64,000 nt of DNA from Nocardia ninae NBRC 108245 (GCF_007990755.1 NZ_BJXA01000044.1:1-64000), one strand, 5' to 3'; shown: positions 42,946 to 52,667, counted from the first letter of the stretch. Notes: generated by a model from the letters alone, not told the origin. Translations and numbers: made by a program.

Positions 42946-44393
42946 GATTCCAACCTTTACGTGGGTTTGAGACACATGTTCTTACCGGCGGGATTTGCTT
43001 CGGTGCGACCTTGGCCGAGTTGGGTGCGGCGAATCACTGACAGAGGTAGCGCTGACGCCTTGACTATGGTGCCGCCGAAACGTCACTCGACTCGGGCTCG
43101 AACGCGCCCGCAATATAGTCGTGACCGTCGCGTTGTCAACCGCAGTTGATTCGCTCCGAGCTTCTTCTAATGGGCGGAAATGCCGATGATTATTTCACAT
43201 AGAAGTGTTACATCATGTCAAGTCTGACGGCAGCCCTGGTATCTGGGGCAATACCCAGATACCAGTAGGCTTGGGGTTGGCTCACCCGTCTGGGAACCTG
43301 ACCCGCAGGGGCCTGATCGTTATGGGGTTGAATGTCACGAATGCATTCACCGTCGGCAGGCGCGCCGTCCGGGACATTGATGCGCCCGCCCGAGTCGCCG
43401 CTTGGGCGTTTCTGCCCCAACTGAGCAAGGATCGCGTGTCCTTTTGATCACCGCACACGAGCTCAGTGCAGATGCGCCTGCTCCCGCAGGGAGGAGTGTT
43501 GGGTTCATGTGCCCCAGTGTGCCGCGCTCAATACTGTTGGGCGAGTAGAGAATTTGACAAGGTGCGTAACAAATTCGCCACCGACGACCGGAGGAGATCC
43601 ACCCGGCGATCGGAACGCCAGGCGGATCGACTGGGCATCCGAGGAAGAGGCGACTCCGACGATTGCCACAATGATCAACGTGGGGATCAACCGCAGTACA
43701 CCCAGCACTGCCGGACCGATTAGCGACCTGACTGGCGGGCGGGCTTCGTCGCTGCTGCCAACGCTGCGGTCTGGGCATCAGTAGTGCTTGCGGTACCAAT
43801 CACCGGGGTCACCGCGCCCGAGGGCCGATCCCGACGTCAGCGTATGTGCCCAGACCCGCGCGTCTGAAGGGTGAGCCGCTGTGCATGACGCAATCAAGGC
43901 TGCTCCCCACAGCGCGAATGCGGCGGGCAACCCGCGCAATGCGACTGCGAAGGCATCATTTGGGCGGAAATCGTCCTCGAAACGTGCCAGCGCTGCCGAG
44001 ATCGCACAGCTCTTCGAGCGGCTGAACATCCGCCCTTGATCGTCCGGGTGCGACTCGGACCGACCTCCTGCCCCTCCGGAAGCGAACGACTGCGCGGTTG
44101 CGGCTGAACCGAGGGTCGGCCTCAGTTGACGACCGCAGCGAACTTCCTGACACAGTGAAGTCCCCTTCCCCTGACGTGGCGACCCACTATATGGCGCAAC
44201 TGGAACGAGACTCGCATCCGCCTAAGCGAGGTCGGCGACGTCGTGGAGGGTCCAAGTCTGCGGGCCGCCGGACCACACCGAACTAGCGTTGTCTGATCTG
44301 ATCGATCATCCGTGCCCAGCCTACGTTGCGGTCAGCCGGCGCAGAGGAAGCCAGTATCATAGTATTTCGATTGTCATGAATCGAGGGGTGCGG
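42946..44393. other. Gene-poor stretch with doubtful small ORFs
   Basis: About 1.4 kb with no assignable gene. Two minus-strand frames have some coding character: 43778-44029 (83 codons, containing a hydrophobic LRGLPAAFALWGAALIAS) and 43505-43708 (67 codons, with LGVLRLIPTLIIVAIVGVAS). Either could be a small membrane protein or the debris of one. No ribosome-binding site supports them. An inverted copy of the glxA-like start region lies at 43546-43592. Confidence 0.35.
43546..43592. repeat. Inverted dispersed repeat, copy away from the glxA-like gene
   Basis: On the + strand this reads GGGCGAGTAGAGAATTTGAC followed by a GTG and ACAAATTCGCCA. It is the counterpart of the glxA-like start region on the minus strand at 36880-36926. 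No regulator gene follows here: only the first six or so codons are shared. Confidence 0.6.
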
Positions 44394-45281
44394 ATGGCAG
44401 GTCAACGTGCGCGATTGCAGATCATTTCCCTGACCGCCGCCATTGTTATCGGCACCTTAGGAATAGTCGGAAATTCGGCGGACATTCTCTCTCTTTTTAC
44501 AACGATTGGTCTCGTCGGTACCGCCGCAGTCCTGGCCGCAGCAGTCGGTATTGCGGCCTTCATCGATATTTTTCGCGCTCGACACTACCCCTCTCCGCAG
44601 GAGAGTCCTCGGTCCGAGCGGGCCATCGTTGCGGAGAAGGCGATCGGCGTGACGGCTACAGTGATGGCGGTCGTTTTGGCTACGCTCGCCATCTTGCAGG
44701 CACCGGCGGGACAGGGAAATGACAACCCCGGAGCGGCTGCTTCGACGACGAGTAACGACCAACGGCTGCCCATCGGTACTACGGCCGCTACCCCGGTTCT
44801 CGGTTTCGAGTTCTGGCAGGACGGTGCCCGCCCTCCAGTCCGAACCAGCCGTGACCCAGGCTACGATGTAGCCCAGGTCAGGCTGCAGCCGAAGCCGTTC
44901 GAGATCCACCTGCCTCGCCGTGGGGCGGACGTAGGAGTCCGTATTGTTGCCTGGCTCGACCGATCGATCTTCGATCTGGCAAATGGACGTAGAACCGCCG
45001 ACACATCATATTTCCGACCAGGTACCGGTTACGCGGACCATTCTTATGGCGAGACCGGACTGTTCCTCGGCAAAGAAGGCCACAACCATTTCGCCCGTGA
45101 CCGGATTGTCGATGCAGTGGGGAATTCGCCACAAATGGAGAAGTTTTTCGTCAAATCTATTCGCGCGCCCCAGAGCGAAATATTCCCTCCCGGCGTCGCG
45201 CTAACGATATTTATAGACAAAAACAGCAACACTACCATCGACGATGGCGAATACGAGTATGCCGAGCTCGAGTTCCAATGA
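44394..45281 (+). CDS. Hypothetical membrane protein with large C-terminal domain
   Basis: A 295-residue protein with three predicted membrane helices (about 8-28, 36-60 and 85-110: LQIISLTAAIVIGTLGIVG; TIGLVGTAAVLAAAVGIAAF; GVTATVMAVVLATLAILQ). A Ser/Thr-rich linker and a 160-residue polar domain follow (LGFEFWQDGARPPVRTSRDP, FEIHLPRRGADVGVRIVAWL, FIDKNSNTTIDDGEYEYAEL). The ATG at 44394 is supported by GAGGGG four bases upstream; in-frame ATGs at 44376 and 44289 lack one. I do not recognise the family. Its AT content and codon use look slightly less GC-biased than the backbone, in keeping with an accessory origin. Confidence 0.65.
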   Translation: MAGQRARLQIISLTAAIVIGTLGIVGNSADILSLFTTIGLVGTAAVLAAAVGIAAFIDIFRARHYPSPQESPRSERAIVAEKAIGVTATVMAVVLATLAILQAPAGQGNDNPGAAASTTSNDQRLPIGTTAATPVLGFEFWQDGARPPVRTSRDPGYDVAQVRLQPKPFEIHLPRRGADVGVRIVAWLDRSIFDLANGRRTADTSYFRPGTGYADHSYGETGLFLGKEGHNHFARDRIVDAVGNSPQMEKFFVKSIRAPQSEIFPPGVALTIFIDKNSNTTIDDGEYEYAELEFQ

Positions 45282-46281
45282 AGGGCATCGTACTTCCGGG
45301 CACGACGTTTCTCTCCCGCTGTCGAAAGTGATGTTCATCGGAGAGCTCATCGTGTCGTCGGATTCCAGCTCAACCAGTCGATGACAACCCGGCATCCGCA
45401 GAGAACTCGCGCGGGTCGCTCAAAGATCGCGCTCGTCGGCGTACAGGACGATCTCGGCGGTATCGGCAGGGAATATCGGGGATAATCCGCTGCGGAATCG
45501 AACAAGGCCCCATACGGTCACAGGGCACCACGTTGACCAGCGAGGTGAAGCTGAGCCCCAACCCTCGGGTTCGCTGATTCTTTAGTCAACCGAGCACTCT
45601 CAGGGGCAGATTCGAACCGTAGTTGCCCCTGTATTCCCCTGCGGTACCGCCGTCCTGGTGCCCCGCAGAACCACCGCAGCCGAACTGCGACACCATCGCC
45701 CGCCATTCAGGGGTGGTGAGCGAGGAACACGATAACGGCGGGCTGTACAGATCGTCACCGCCTGCGACCGGTGACAGCATCGAAGGCCAGCACGCTGCGC
45801 AAGAACATCTACAGCGTGCCGTTTGCCGCGAGATTGCCAGACGCAAAAAGGGTCACTCGATCGCCAGGAACCTTTTCGCGAATGGACTGCGCCCAACGTC
45901 CAAGCAGCCGTCCGCAGCGACCAGCGCCGCAACTGCCGCCACAGGCATCGGGTATCGCCGCCGAGCCACCGACACCGAATCCGTGGTGTGGGGGCCCGGT
46001 AGCGCATAACCGCCGGAGGCGACCGAACCATTTGCATCTCATCCGCGCTGGGCCGGGGCGATGGACGTACATCCCGGCGCCCCTGGGCCAGCGGGTCACT
46101 GACTGACGCGAGCATTGCGTCCGACCCACCAGTTCGGTCATGAGACCTACGATTCGCACCACCGCAGGCGCAGCCCGAAGGGAGGGGCTACAAATCCGCT
46201 GGTAGGCAAGCTTTGGTGATTGTGGCGGCACACCCCGTTTTGTGACCGGTTTGGGCGTGACGAACCGGTATTTCCGCTGAG
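45282..46281. other. Gene-free kilobase before glcB terminator
   Basis: About 1 kb without a gene I can support. Overlapping frames on both strands (for example minus 45600-46115) are Arg/Ala/Pro-rich with no initiation site and no recognisable motif. This is consistent with decayed island DNA at the right edge of the accessory region. Confidence 0.4.
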
Positions 46282-46435
46282 CTCCAGTAATGAAAGAGGC
46301 CCCGCGCCGGGTGTCCCCGGCGCGGGGCCTCAAGCCGAAAAGCGTTGCTAGGCGCTACTTTTCAGCACTGAACGTCACGCTACTTGCAGGCTTCCTTGGC
46401 CTCCCGCCGACGCCGATGCAAAATCGGCTCGGTGT
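46282..46435. repeat. Copy C: the genuine glcB 3' end and terminator
   Basis: This is the parental copy of the repeat seen at 15.3 and 29.9 kb. It comprises the last 55 or so coding bases of glcB, its TAG (46380-46382), a short GAAAAG/CTTTTC element and the terminator hairpin. Confidence 0.85.
46296..46331 (-). terminator. glcB terminator
   Basis: A perfect 16-bp stem (GAGGCCCCGCGCCGGG at 46296-46311 and its complement at 46316-46331) with a TGTC loop, about 50 bases after the glcB stop. On the minus strand it is followed by CTTTCATTACTGG, giving a short T-rich tail. Confidence 0.85.
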
Positions 46436-48557
46436 ACCCGTTGGGCTGCTTGGTGCCCTCGAGGATCAGTTCCTTGGCCGCCTGGAAGGCGATGCTGCCC
46501 GCGAAGTCCGGCGACAGCGGACGGTAGTTCGGGTCGCCGTCGTTCTGCCGGTCCACCACCGGTGCCATCCGCTCCAGGCTGGCCACTACCTCGTCGGCGG
46601 TGACGATGCCGTGGCGCAGCCAGTTCGCCATCAGCTGGCTCGAAATGCGCAGGGTGGCACGGTCTTCCATGAGGGCGACGTCTTCGATGTCGGGGACCTT
46701 GGAGCAGCCGACGCCCTGGTCGATCCAGCGCACCACGTAGCCGAGGATGGACTGGGAGTTGTTGTCCAGTTCCTGCTGCTTCTCCTCGGCGGACCAGTTC
46801 GGCGCCGCGGCGAGTGGGATCTCCAGGATCTGGTCGACGGTCGCGCGCGGGCCGCCCTTGATGATCTCCTGCTGCCGTTCCAGCACGTTCACCTGATGGT
46901 AGTGGGTGACGTGCAGGGTGGCGGCGGTCGGCGACGGCACCCACGCGGTGTTGGCGCCCGCCTTCGGGTGCCCGATCTTCTGCTCGAGCATGTCGTGCAT
47001 CAGATCCGGCATCGCCCACATGCCCTTACCGATCTGTGCCTTGCCGGGCAGTCCGGTGGCCAGGCCGGTGTCGACGTTCCAGTCCTCGTAGGACTTGATC
47101 CACTGCTGGGCCTTCATGTCGGCCTTGCGGACCATCGGCCCGGCCTCCATGGAGGTGTGGATCTCGTCGCCGGTGCGGTCGAGGAAGCCGGTGTTGATGA
47201 ACACGACGCGGTCGGCGGCGGCCTGAATGCAGGCCTTGAGGTTCACCGTGGTGCGACGCTCCTCGTCCATGATGCCGACCTTGAGGGTGTTGCGCGGCAG
47301 GCCGAGCACGTCCTCGATCCGGCCGAACAGTTCGTTGGTGAACGCGACCTCGTCGGGGCCGTGCATCTTCGGCTTCACGATGTAGACCGAGCCGGTGCGG
47401 CTGTTCTTCAGCTCGGTGTCGCCGCGCAGCGAGTGGGTGGCGACGAGCGAGGTGACCAGGCCGTCCATGATGCCTTCGGGCACCTCGTTGCCCTCGGCGT
47501 CGAGGATGGCATCGCTGGTCATCAGGTGACCGACGTTGCGCACGAACAGCAGCGAACGACCATGCAGCACAAGCTCGCTGCCGTCGAGCGCGGTGTAGAC
47601 GCGGTCGGGGTTCATGGTGCGGGTGAAGGTCTTGTCGCCCTTGCTGACCTGCTCGGCGAGGTCGCCCTTCATCAGGCCCAGCCAGTTGCGGTAGCAGAGG
47701 ACCTTGTCCTCGGCGTCCACGGCCGCCACCGAGTCCTCGAAGTCCATGATCGTGGTGATCGCGGACTCGAGCACCAGATCCTTGACGCCCGCGGTGTCGG
47801 TGCTGCCGACGGGCGACTCGGGGTCGATCTGGATCTCGATGTGCAAACCGTTGTGCTTCAACAACACTGCGGTCGGCGCGGCCGGGTCGCCGAGGTAGCC
47901 GACGAGCTGCGACGGATCGGCGAGGCCGATCTCGGTGCCGTCTTCCAGGCCGACCTCGAGCTCACCGTCGACGATCTTGTAGGAGGTCGAGCCGACGTGC
48001 GAGCCGGTGATCAGGGTCGCGGAGTCGTCGAGGAAGTTACGGGCCCACTCGATGACCTTGTCGCCGCGAACCTTGTTGTAGCCCTTGCCCTTCTCCGCGC
48101 CGTTGGCCTCGGAGATGGCGTCGGTGCCGTAGAGCGCGTCGTACAGCGAGCCCCACCGCGCGTTGGCGGCGTTGATCGCGAAGCGGGCGTTCATCACCGG
48201 CACCACGAGCTGCGGGCCCGCGGTGGTGGCGATCTCGGTATCCACGTTCTGGGTGGCGATCTGGAAATCGGCGGGTTCGGGGCGCAGGTAGCCGATTTCG
48301 CTCAGGAAGCTCTTGTAGGCGGCCTTGTCGTAGTTCGCGCCGGGGTGCTCGGCGTGCCAGGCGTCGACCTTGCCCTGGATCTCGTCGCGTTCGGCGAGCA
48401 GCGCGCGATTGCGCGGTGCGAGATCGTTGATGACCTGCTCGGCTCCGGCCCAGAACGCGGCGGAATCTACGCCGGTTCCGGGGAGCGCCTGGTTCTCGAT
48501 GAACTCGTGGAGAACGCTGGCCACCTGAAGCCCGCCGACCTGAATCCGCTCTGTCAT
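46380..48557 (-). CDS. glcB: Malate synthase G
   Basis: A 725-residue enzyme that condenses glyoxylate with acetyl-CoA to malate, the second step of the glyoxylate shunt; it is cytosolic. Family marks include [41 protein letters not shown], the [18 protein letters not shown] strand and [20 protein letters not shown]. The acetyl-CoA-binding end includes [20 protein letters not shown]. Length matches isoform G (about 720-740). GAGG precedes the ATG. It is a single gene with its own strong terminator. Its last codons and terminator are duplicated twice to the left in this window. Confidence 0.97.
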   Translation of the reverse strand: MTERIQVGGLQVASVLHEFIENQALPGTGVDSAAFWAGAEQVINDLAPRNRALLAERDEIQGKVDAWHAEHPGANYDKAAYKSFLSEIGYLRPEPADFQIATQNVDTEIATTAGPQLVVPVMNARFAINAANARWGSLYDALYGTDAISEANGAEKGKGYNKVRGDKVIEWARNFLDDSATLITGSHVGSTSYKIVDGELEVGLEDGTEIGLADPSQLVGYLGDPAAPTAVLLKHNGLHIEIQIDPESPVGSTDTAGVKDLVLESAITTIMDFEDSVAAVDAEDKVLCYRNWLGLMKGDLAEQVSKGDKTFTRTMNPDRVYTALDGSELVLHGRSLLFVRNVGHLMTSDAILDAEGNEVPEGIMDGLVTSLVATHSLRGDTELKNSRTGSVYIVKPKMHGPDEVAFTNELFGRIEDVLGLPRNTLKVGIMDEERRTTVNLKACIQAAADRVVFINTGFLDRTGDEIHTSMEAGPMVRKADMKAQQWIKSYEDWNVDTGLATGLPGKAQIGKGMWAMPDLMHDMLEQKIGHPKAGANTAWVPSPTAATLHVTHYHQVNVLERQQEIIKGGPRATVDQILEIPLAAAPNWSAEEKQQELDNNSQSILGYVVRWIDQGVGCSKVPDIEDVALMEDRATLRISSQLMANWLRHGIVTADEVVASLERMAPVVDRQNDGDPNYRPLSPDFAGSIAFQAAKELILEGTKQPNGYTEPILHRRRREAKEACK

Positions 48558-48762
48558 CTACTGCCTCACTTCTGAGAAAGCCGGGTGGGAAAGACGCATC
48601 CATGTTACCCGTGGGTAGTGATAACACCCCGTACCGGGTCGAACGCGGCCTCTCGCCGTGGGAATTTCGGCACGCCGATCGTGAGGGGATCGATCAGTCG
48701 GCGCGTCGCGGGGTGTCGGCGGTCGGCCGGACAACCCCTTGATTGTATCGCCGCCGGGATTT

Positions 48763-48782
48763 AATGTACTGATCGGAACATT
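48763..48782. promoter_or_regulatory. Operator-like palindrome before the SDR operon
   Basis: AATGTACTGATCGGAACATT is a 20-bp near-palindrome (AATGT and ACATT outer arms, inner TGATC/GATCGG pairing) about 22 bases before the SDR start. A TTGTAT at 48744 may be part of the promoter. The TetR gene of the same operon is the obvious candidate to bind it. Confidence 0.45.
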
Positions 48783-48804
48783 TTCTGATCTGGCGGGAGT
48801 GTGC

Positions 48805-49545
48805 GTGTCGCTCAGGGACAAGGTCGTCGTGGTGACCGGCGGGAGCCGTGGCCTCGGCAAAGAGATGGTGCTGGCGTTCGCCGCGGCGGGTGCGGACGTG
48901 GTGATCGCCAGCCGCAAACTCGACAGTTGCGTGGCACTGGCAGAGGAGGTGCGGAGCACCCACGGCCGGCGTGCGCTGCCGGTGGCGTGCAATGTCAGCG
49001 ACTGGGCGCAGTGCGACGCACTGGTGGAGACCGCTTACGCCGAATTCGGCCGGGTCGACGTGCTGGTGAACAACGCGGGCCTCTCACCCCTCTACCCGAG
49101 CCTGGATCAGGTCTCGGAGGCCCTGTTCGACAAGGTGATCGGTGTGAACCTCAAAGGGCCGTTCCGGCTCTCCTCGCTCATCGGCACCCGGATGGCGGCC
49201 GACGGCGGCGGGTCGATCATCAACATCTCCTCGATCGAGGCGGTCCGGCCTGCGCCGTTCGCGCTGCCCTATGCCGCCGCGAAGGCCGGATTGAACACGC
49301 TCACCGCGGGTCTCGCGCAGAGCTTCGGACCGACGGTGCGGGTCAACACGATTCAGTGCGGCGCCTTCGCTACGGACATCTCGAAGGCCTGGACCGAGGA
49401 GATGCGCACGCACCTCGACACTCTCAACGCCCAGCAACGAGTCGGTCAACCACACGAGATCGTGGGCGCCGCAATATTCTTCGCCACGGACGCCGCTGCC
49501 TTCTGCACCGGCGCCACCCTCGCACTGGACGGCGGTTGGCGATGA
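48805..49545 (+). CDS. Short-chain dehydrogenase/reductase
   Basis: A 246-residue classical SDR with all key elements: TGGSRGLG (NAD(P) loop), NNAG at about residue 87, the serine strand SIINISSIEA and Tyr-x-x-x-Lys in YAAAKAG. The C-terminus ends in the usual LDGGWR. GGGAG lies five bases before the GTG at 48805. It is the first gene of an operon with an alcohol dehydrogenase (ATGA overlap), a TetR regulator and an acyl-CoA dehydrogenase. It probably oxidises or reduces a hydroxy/keto intermediate of that pathway; the substrate is unknown. Confidence 0.93.
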   Translation: MSLRDKVVVVTGGSRGLGKEMVLAFAAAGADVVIASRKLDSCVALAEEVRSTHGRRALPVACNVSDWAQCDALVETAYAEFGRVDVLVNNAGLSPLYPSLDQVSEALFDKVIGVNLKGPFRLSSLIGTRMAADGGGSIINISSIEAVRPAPFALPYAAAKAGLNTLTAGLAQSFGPTVRVNTIQCGAFATDISKAWTEEMRTHLDTLNAQQRVGQPHEIVGAAIFFATDAAAFCTGATLALDGGWR

Positions 49546-50591
49546 AAGCACTGACTTACCAAGGCCCGCGGCAGATCTCGTACTCCGACGTGCCCGACCC
49601 CACCCTCACCGCGCCGGACAGCGCGATCATCCGGGTCACCGCGACCGGCATCTGCGGCAGCGACCTGCACATATACGGCGGGCACGGCTTCACCGACAAG
49701 ACCGGCTACAGCGTCGGCCACGAAGCCGTCGGCGAGATCGTCGAACTCGGCCCGGAGGTGCGTCGCCTCGCGGTCGGCGACCGGGTGCTGGTGGCCGCGT
49801 CCGCCGGATGCGACCGCTGCGCCAAGTGCCGGGTCGGCATCGTGGCCGCCTGCGAGCGCACGCCCCTGGCGATCGATGCCTGCTACGGGCTCGGTGGCGC
49901 ACTGCCCGGCGGGCAGGCCGAGCTGCTCGCCGTCCCGCACGCCGACGGAAACCTGGTGCGGCTGCCCGAGGAAGTCAGCGACGCCGCCGCGGTGGTGCTC
50001 ACCGACAACGCGCCCACCGCGTGGTACGGCGCCCGGCGTGCGCGCATCGCGCCCGGCGAGACCGTCGTGGTGATCGGCCTCGGCCCGGTCGGGCTGATGG
50101 CGATCCAGTCGGCGTTCGCGATGGGTGCCGCGCGGGTGCTCGGCGTCGACCTGATCCCCGAGCGCCGCAAACAGGCCGCCGAACTCGGCGCCGAGCCGAT
50201 CGAGGCCGAGGACCCCAAGCTCGCGATCCGCGACATGCTCGACGGCGGCGCCGATGTCGCGATCGAAGCCGTCGGCGCCGACGCCACCATCAAGCTGGCC
50301 ACCAGCGCGGTCGGCCATCGCGGCCGGGTCAGCGTCATCGGTGTCAACCAGAACCGGGCCTACCCGTTCCATATGCCGCTGGCTCAGGTCAAGGAGCTCG
50401 AGTTCCATATCGGACTGTGCTCGATCCAGTACGAGCTACCCACCTTGCTGAAGCTCACCGCGGCGGGCCGGTTGCGCCCGGAAGCTATTGTCACCCATCC
50501 GCTTCCGATGTCCGAGGGCGCGGACGCCTATCGACTGTTCGCCGAGCGCGCAGACGGGGTGAGCAAGGTCGTGTTGGACCCGGCCCGATGA
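49542..50591 (+). CDS. Zinc-dependent alcohol dehydrogenase (MDR family)
   Basis: A 349-residue Zn-MDR. Catalytic zinc ligands: Cys in TGICGSDLHIYGGHG and His in GHEAVGEIVE. A structural-zinc-like cluster, CDRCAKCRVGIVAACE, has the four-cysteine spacing. The Rossmann loop is VVVIGLGPVGLMAIQ and an acidic residue follows at VDLIPERR, favouring NAD. It is related to threonine/sorbitol-type and mycobacterial alcohol dehydrogenases. Its start overlaps the SDR stop by ATGA. It supplies a dehydrogenation step in the same catabolic operon. Confidence 0.92.
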   Translation: MKALTYQGPRQISYSDVPDPTLTAPDSAIIRVTATGICGSDLHIYGGHGFTDKTGYSVGHEAVGEIVELGPEVRRLAVGDRVLVAASAGCDRCAKCRVGIVAACERTPLAIDACYGLGGALPGGQAELLAVPHADGNLVRLPEEVSDAAAVVLTDNAPTAWYGARRARIAPGETVVVIGLGPVGLMAIQSAFAMGAARVLGVDLIPERRKQAAELGAEPIEAEDPKLAIRDMLDGGADVAIEAVGADATIKLATSAVGHRGRVSVIGVNQNRAYPFHMPLAQVKELEFHIGLCSIQYELPTLLKLTAAGRLRPEAIVTHPLPMSEGADAYRLFAERADGVSKVVLDPAR

Positions 50592-50670
50592 GTCCCGCAT
50601 CGTGCTCCACGCGGGGGGAATGAGGCGCCCCCGACATCGCGCGGACGCGACCGAGCGCGGTGGTGAGCCG

Positions 50671-51324
50671 ATGACCCGGTTACCCGATGTCGCACCGACC
50701 CGCCGTCGCGGCCGCCCGCCGGCCGCCGAATCGACGGCGGGCGACACCCGGCAACGCATCGTGCGCGCCGCAGTGGAACTGTTCGCGGAGAAGGGCTTCC
50801 ACGGCACCGGTGTCGCGGAGATCGGTGACCGCGCCGACGTGCAGCGCGGCGCGCTGTACTACCACATCGGCTCCAAAGAGGAACTGCTCTGGCAGATCCT
50901 GCACGACTACATTCAGCTGATGCTGGTCGACGCCGAACGCATCACCGCGAGCGCCGACGACCCGATCACCAAGCTGCGCAAGCTGATCCACAGCCACGTC
51001 GGCCTGATCATCGATCACCGCCGCGAGGTCGCGATCCAGCTGCGCGATGTCACCGCGCTCAGCGGTGAACGCGGTGCGCAGCTACAGGAACTTCGCGACC
51101 AGGTACAGCAATGCTGGCAGCGGGTGATCGACGCGGGTCACGCCGCCGGTCTGTTGCGCACCGACGACCACGTGGTCACCAACAGCGTGCTCGGCATGCT
51201 GAACATGGTGACCTTCTGGTATCGGCCGCACGGCGAGCACTCCCCCGCCGAGATCGCCGACATCCTCGCGACCACCTTCCTCGACGGCGTGGTGAGCACG
51301 TCCGACAAACACACGAAAGGCTGA
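50671..51324 (+). CDS. TetR-family regulator of the SDR/ADH/acyl-CoA dehydrogenase operon
   Basis: A 217-residue TetR protein with N-terminal basic extension RRRGRPPAAES and DNA-binding helices RIVRAAVELFAEKGFHGT, VAEIGDRADVQRGALYYHI and GSKEELLWQILHDYI. The C-terminal domain resembles the KstR2/FadR-like regulators that bind acyl-CoA thioesters, which would suit the neighbouring acyl-CoA dehydrogenase. GGTGAG precedes the ATG at 50671. It is cotranscribed with, and presumably represses, the operon through the palindrome at 48763-48782. The ligand is inferred. Confidence 0.9.
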   Translation: MTRLPDVAPTRRRGRPPAAESTAGDTRQRIVRAAVELFAEKGFHGTGVAEIGDRADVQRGALYYHIGSKEELLWQILHDYIQLMLVDAERITASADDPITKLRKLIHSHVGLIIDHRREVAIQLRDVTALSGERGAQLQELRDQVQQCWQRVIDAGHAAGLLRTDDHVVTNSVLGMLNMVTFWYRPHGEHSPAEIADILATTFLDGVVSTSDKHTKG

Positions 51325-51326
51325 CC

Positions 51327-52616
51327 ATGGCTTGGGATTTCGAGACCGACCCGGACTTCCAGCAGAAGCTGGACTGGGCGGCGGAATTCGTCCGCACCGA
51401 GGTGGAGCCGCTCGACCTGCTCTACCCGAACCCCTACGATCGCACCGACAAAGAGGCGATGGCGCTGATGCGCCCGCTCAAGGAGCAGGTCAAGGAGCAG
51501 GGACTGTGGGCCTGCCACCTCGGCCCGGAGCTCGGCGGCCAGGGCTACGGGCAGATGAAGCTGGCCCTGCTCAACGAGGTGCTCGGCACGTCGTTCTGGG
51601 CGCCGTCGGTCTTCGGTTGCCAGGCACCGGATTCCGGCAACGCCGAGATTCTGGCGCACTACGGCACCGCGGAGCAGAAGGCGAAATACCTGGAGCCGCT
51701 GCTGGCCGGCGAGATCGGCTCCTGTTACGTGATGACCGAACCCACCGGCGGCTCGGACCCGACGACGTTCAAGACGCGCGCCGTGCGCGACGGCGACCAC
51801 TGGGTGATCAACGGCGAGAAGTGGTTCAACTCCAACGCCCAGTTCGCCAGCTTCCACATCGTCATGGTGGTCACCAACACCGAAGTCAGCCCGTACCAGG
51901 GCATGTCGATGTTCATCGTGCCCGCCGACACCCCCGGCCTGGAGATCGTCAAGAACTTCCACGTGCACGGGTTCAGCGAGCACGAGGGCCACCTGCGCTT
52001 CACCGATGTCCGCGTCCCCGCCGACCATCTGCTCGGCGCCGAAGGCCAGGGCTTCATCGTCGCGCAGACCCGCCTCGGCGGCGGCCGCGTGCACCACGCC
52101 ATGCGCACGGTCGCGTTGGTGCGCAAGGCCTTCGACATGATGGCCGAACGCGCCGTCTCCCGCCCGATGCGCAAGGGCCCGCTGGCCGGCCTGCAGATGA
52201 CCCAGGAACGCATCGCGGACAGCTGGATCGAGATGGAGCAGTTCCGCCTGCTCGTCCTGCGCACCGCGTGGCGCATCGACAAGGAACAGGACTATCTGAA
52301 GGTGCGCAAGGACATTGCCGCCATCAAGGTGGCCATGCCCAAGGTGATGCACGACATCGCCCAGCGCGCACTGCATCTGCACGGCGCGATCGGCGTCAGC
52401 ACCGACCTGCCCTTCGTGGACATGATGAACTACGCCGAGGTGATGGCGATCGCCGACGGCCCCACCGAGGTGCACAAGATCACCCTCGCCAAGGAGGTTC
52501 TGAAGGACTACGCGCCAGGCGATCCCGTCTACCCGAGCGGCTACCGCCCGGCCCTGCGCGAAAAGGCCCGCGAGCTCGTCGCCCAGCGCCTCGAACACAT
52601 CGTCGGCAACCTGTAG
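51327..52616 (+). CDS. Acyl-CoA dehydrogenase
   Basis: A 429-residue flavoenzyme starting two bases after the TetR stop. The N-terminal helical domain is followed by the FAD-binding strand SCYVMTEPTGGSDPTTFKTR and WVINGEKWFNSNAQ. The middle and C-terminal parts carry FTDVRVPADHLLG, GGGRVHHAMRTV and the closing LHLHGAIGVSTDLPF with ADGPTEVHKITLAKEVL. The family oxidises acyl-CoA at the alpha-beta bond and passes electrons to ETF. The relatively long form with the G-Q-G-Y motif resembles FadE-type enzymes for branched or cyclic substrates. It is the last gene of the 48.8-52.6 kb operon. Confidence 0.93.
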   Translation: MAWDFETDPDFQQKLDWAAEFVRTEVEPLDLLYPNPYDRTDKEAMALMRPLKEQVKEQGLWACHLGPELGGQGYGQMKLALLNEVLGTSFWAPSVFGCQAPDSGNAEILAHYGTAEQKAKYLEPLLAGEIGSCYVMTEPTGGSDPTTFKTRAVRDGDHWVINGEKWFNSNAQFASFHIVMVVTNTEVSPYQGMSMFIVPADTPGLEIVKNFHVHGFSEHEGHLRFTDVRVPADHLLGAEGQGFIVAQTRLGGGRVHHAMRTVALVRKAFDMMAERAVSRPMRKGPLAGLQMTQERIADSWIEMEQFRLLVLRTAWRIDKEQDYLKVRKDIAAIKVAMPKVMHDIAQRALHLHGAIGVSTDLPFVDMMNYAEVMAIADGPTEVHKITLAKEVLKDYAPGDPVYPSGYRPALREKARELVAQRLEHIVGNL

Positions 52617-52626
52617 GACGCGCGGC

Positions 52627-52657
52627 CCGGACCTCGACCAGCCGGTTCGAGGTCCGG
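52627..52657. terminator. Bidirectional terminator between convergent genes
   Basis: An 11-bp perfect stem, CCGGACCTCGA at 52627-52637 and TCGAGGTCCGG at 52647-52657, with a nine-base loop. It lies between the acyl-CoA dehydrogenase stop and the convergent HxlR gene end. Confidence 0.75.
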
Positions 52658-52667
52658 ACCGACCCGC

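Noticed and set aside
45282-46281. Several 80-170-codon frames on both strands before the glcB terminator
   Set aside because: They overlap one another, lack ribosome-binding sites and recognisable motifs, and have Arg/Pro-rich composition typical of shadows.
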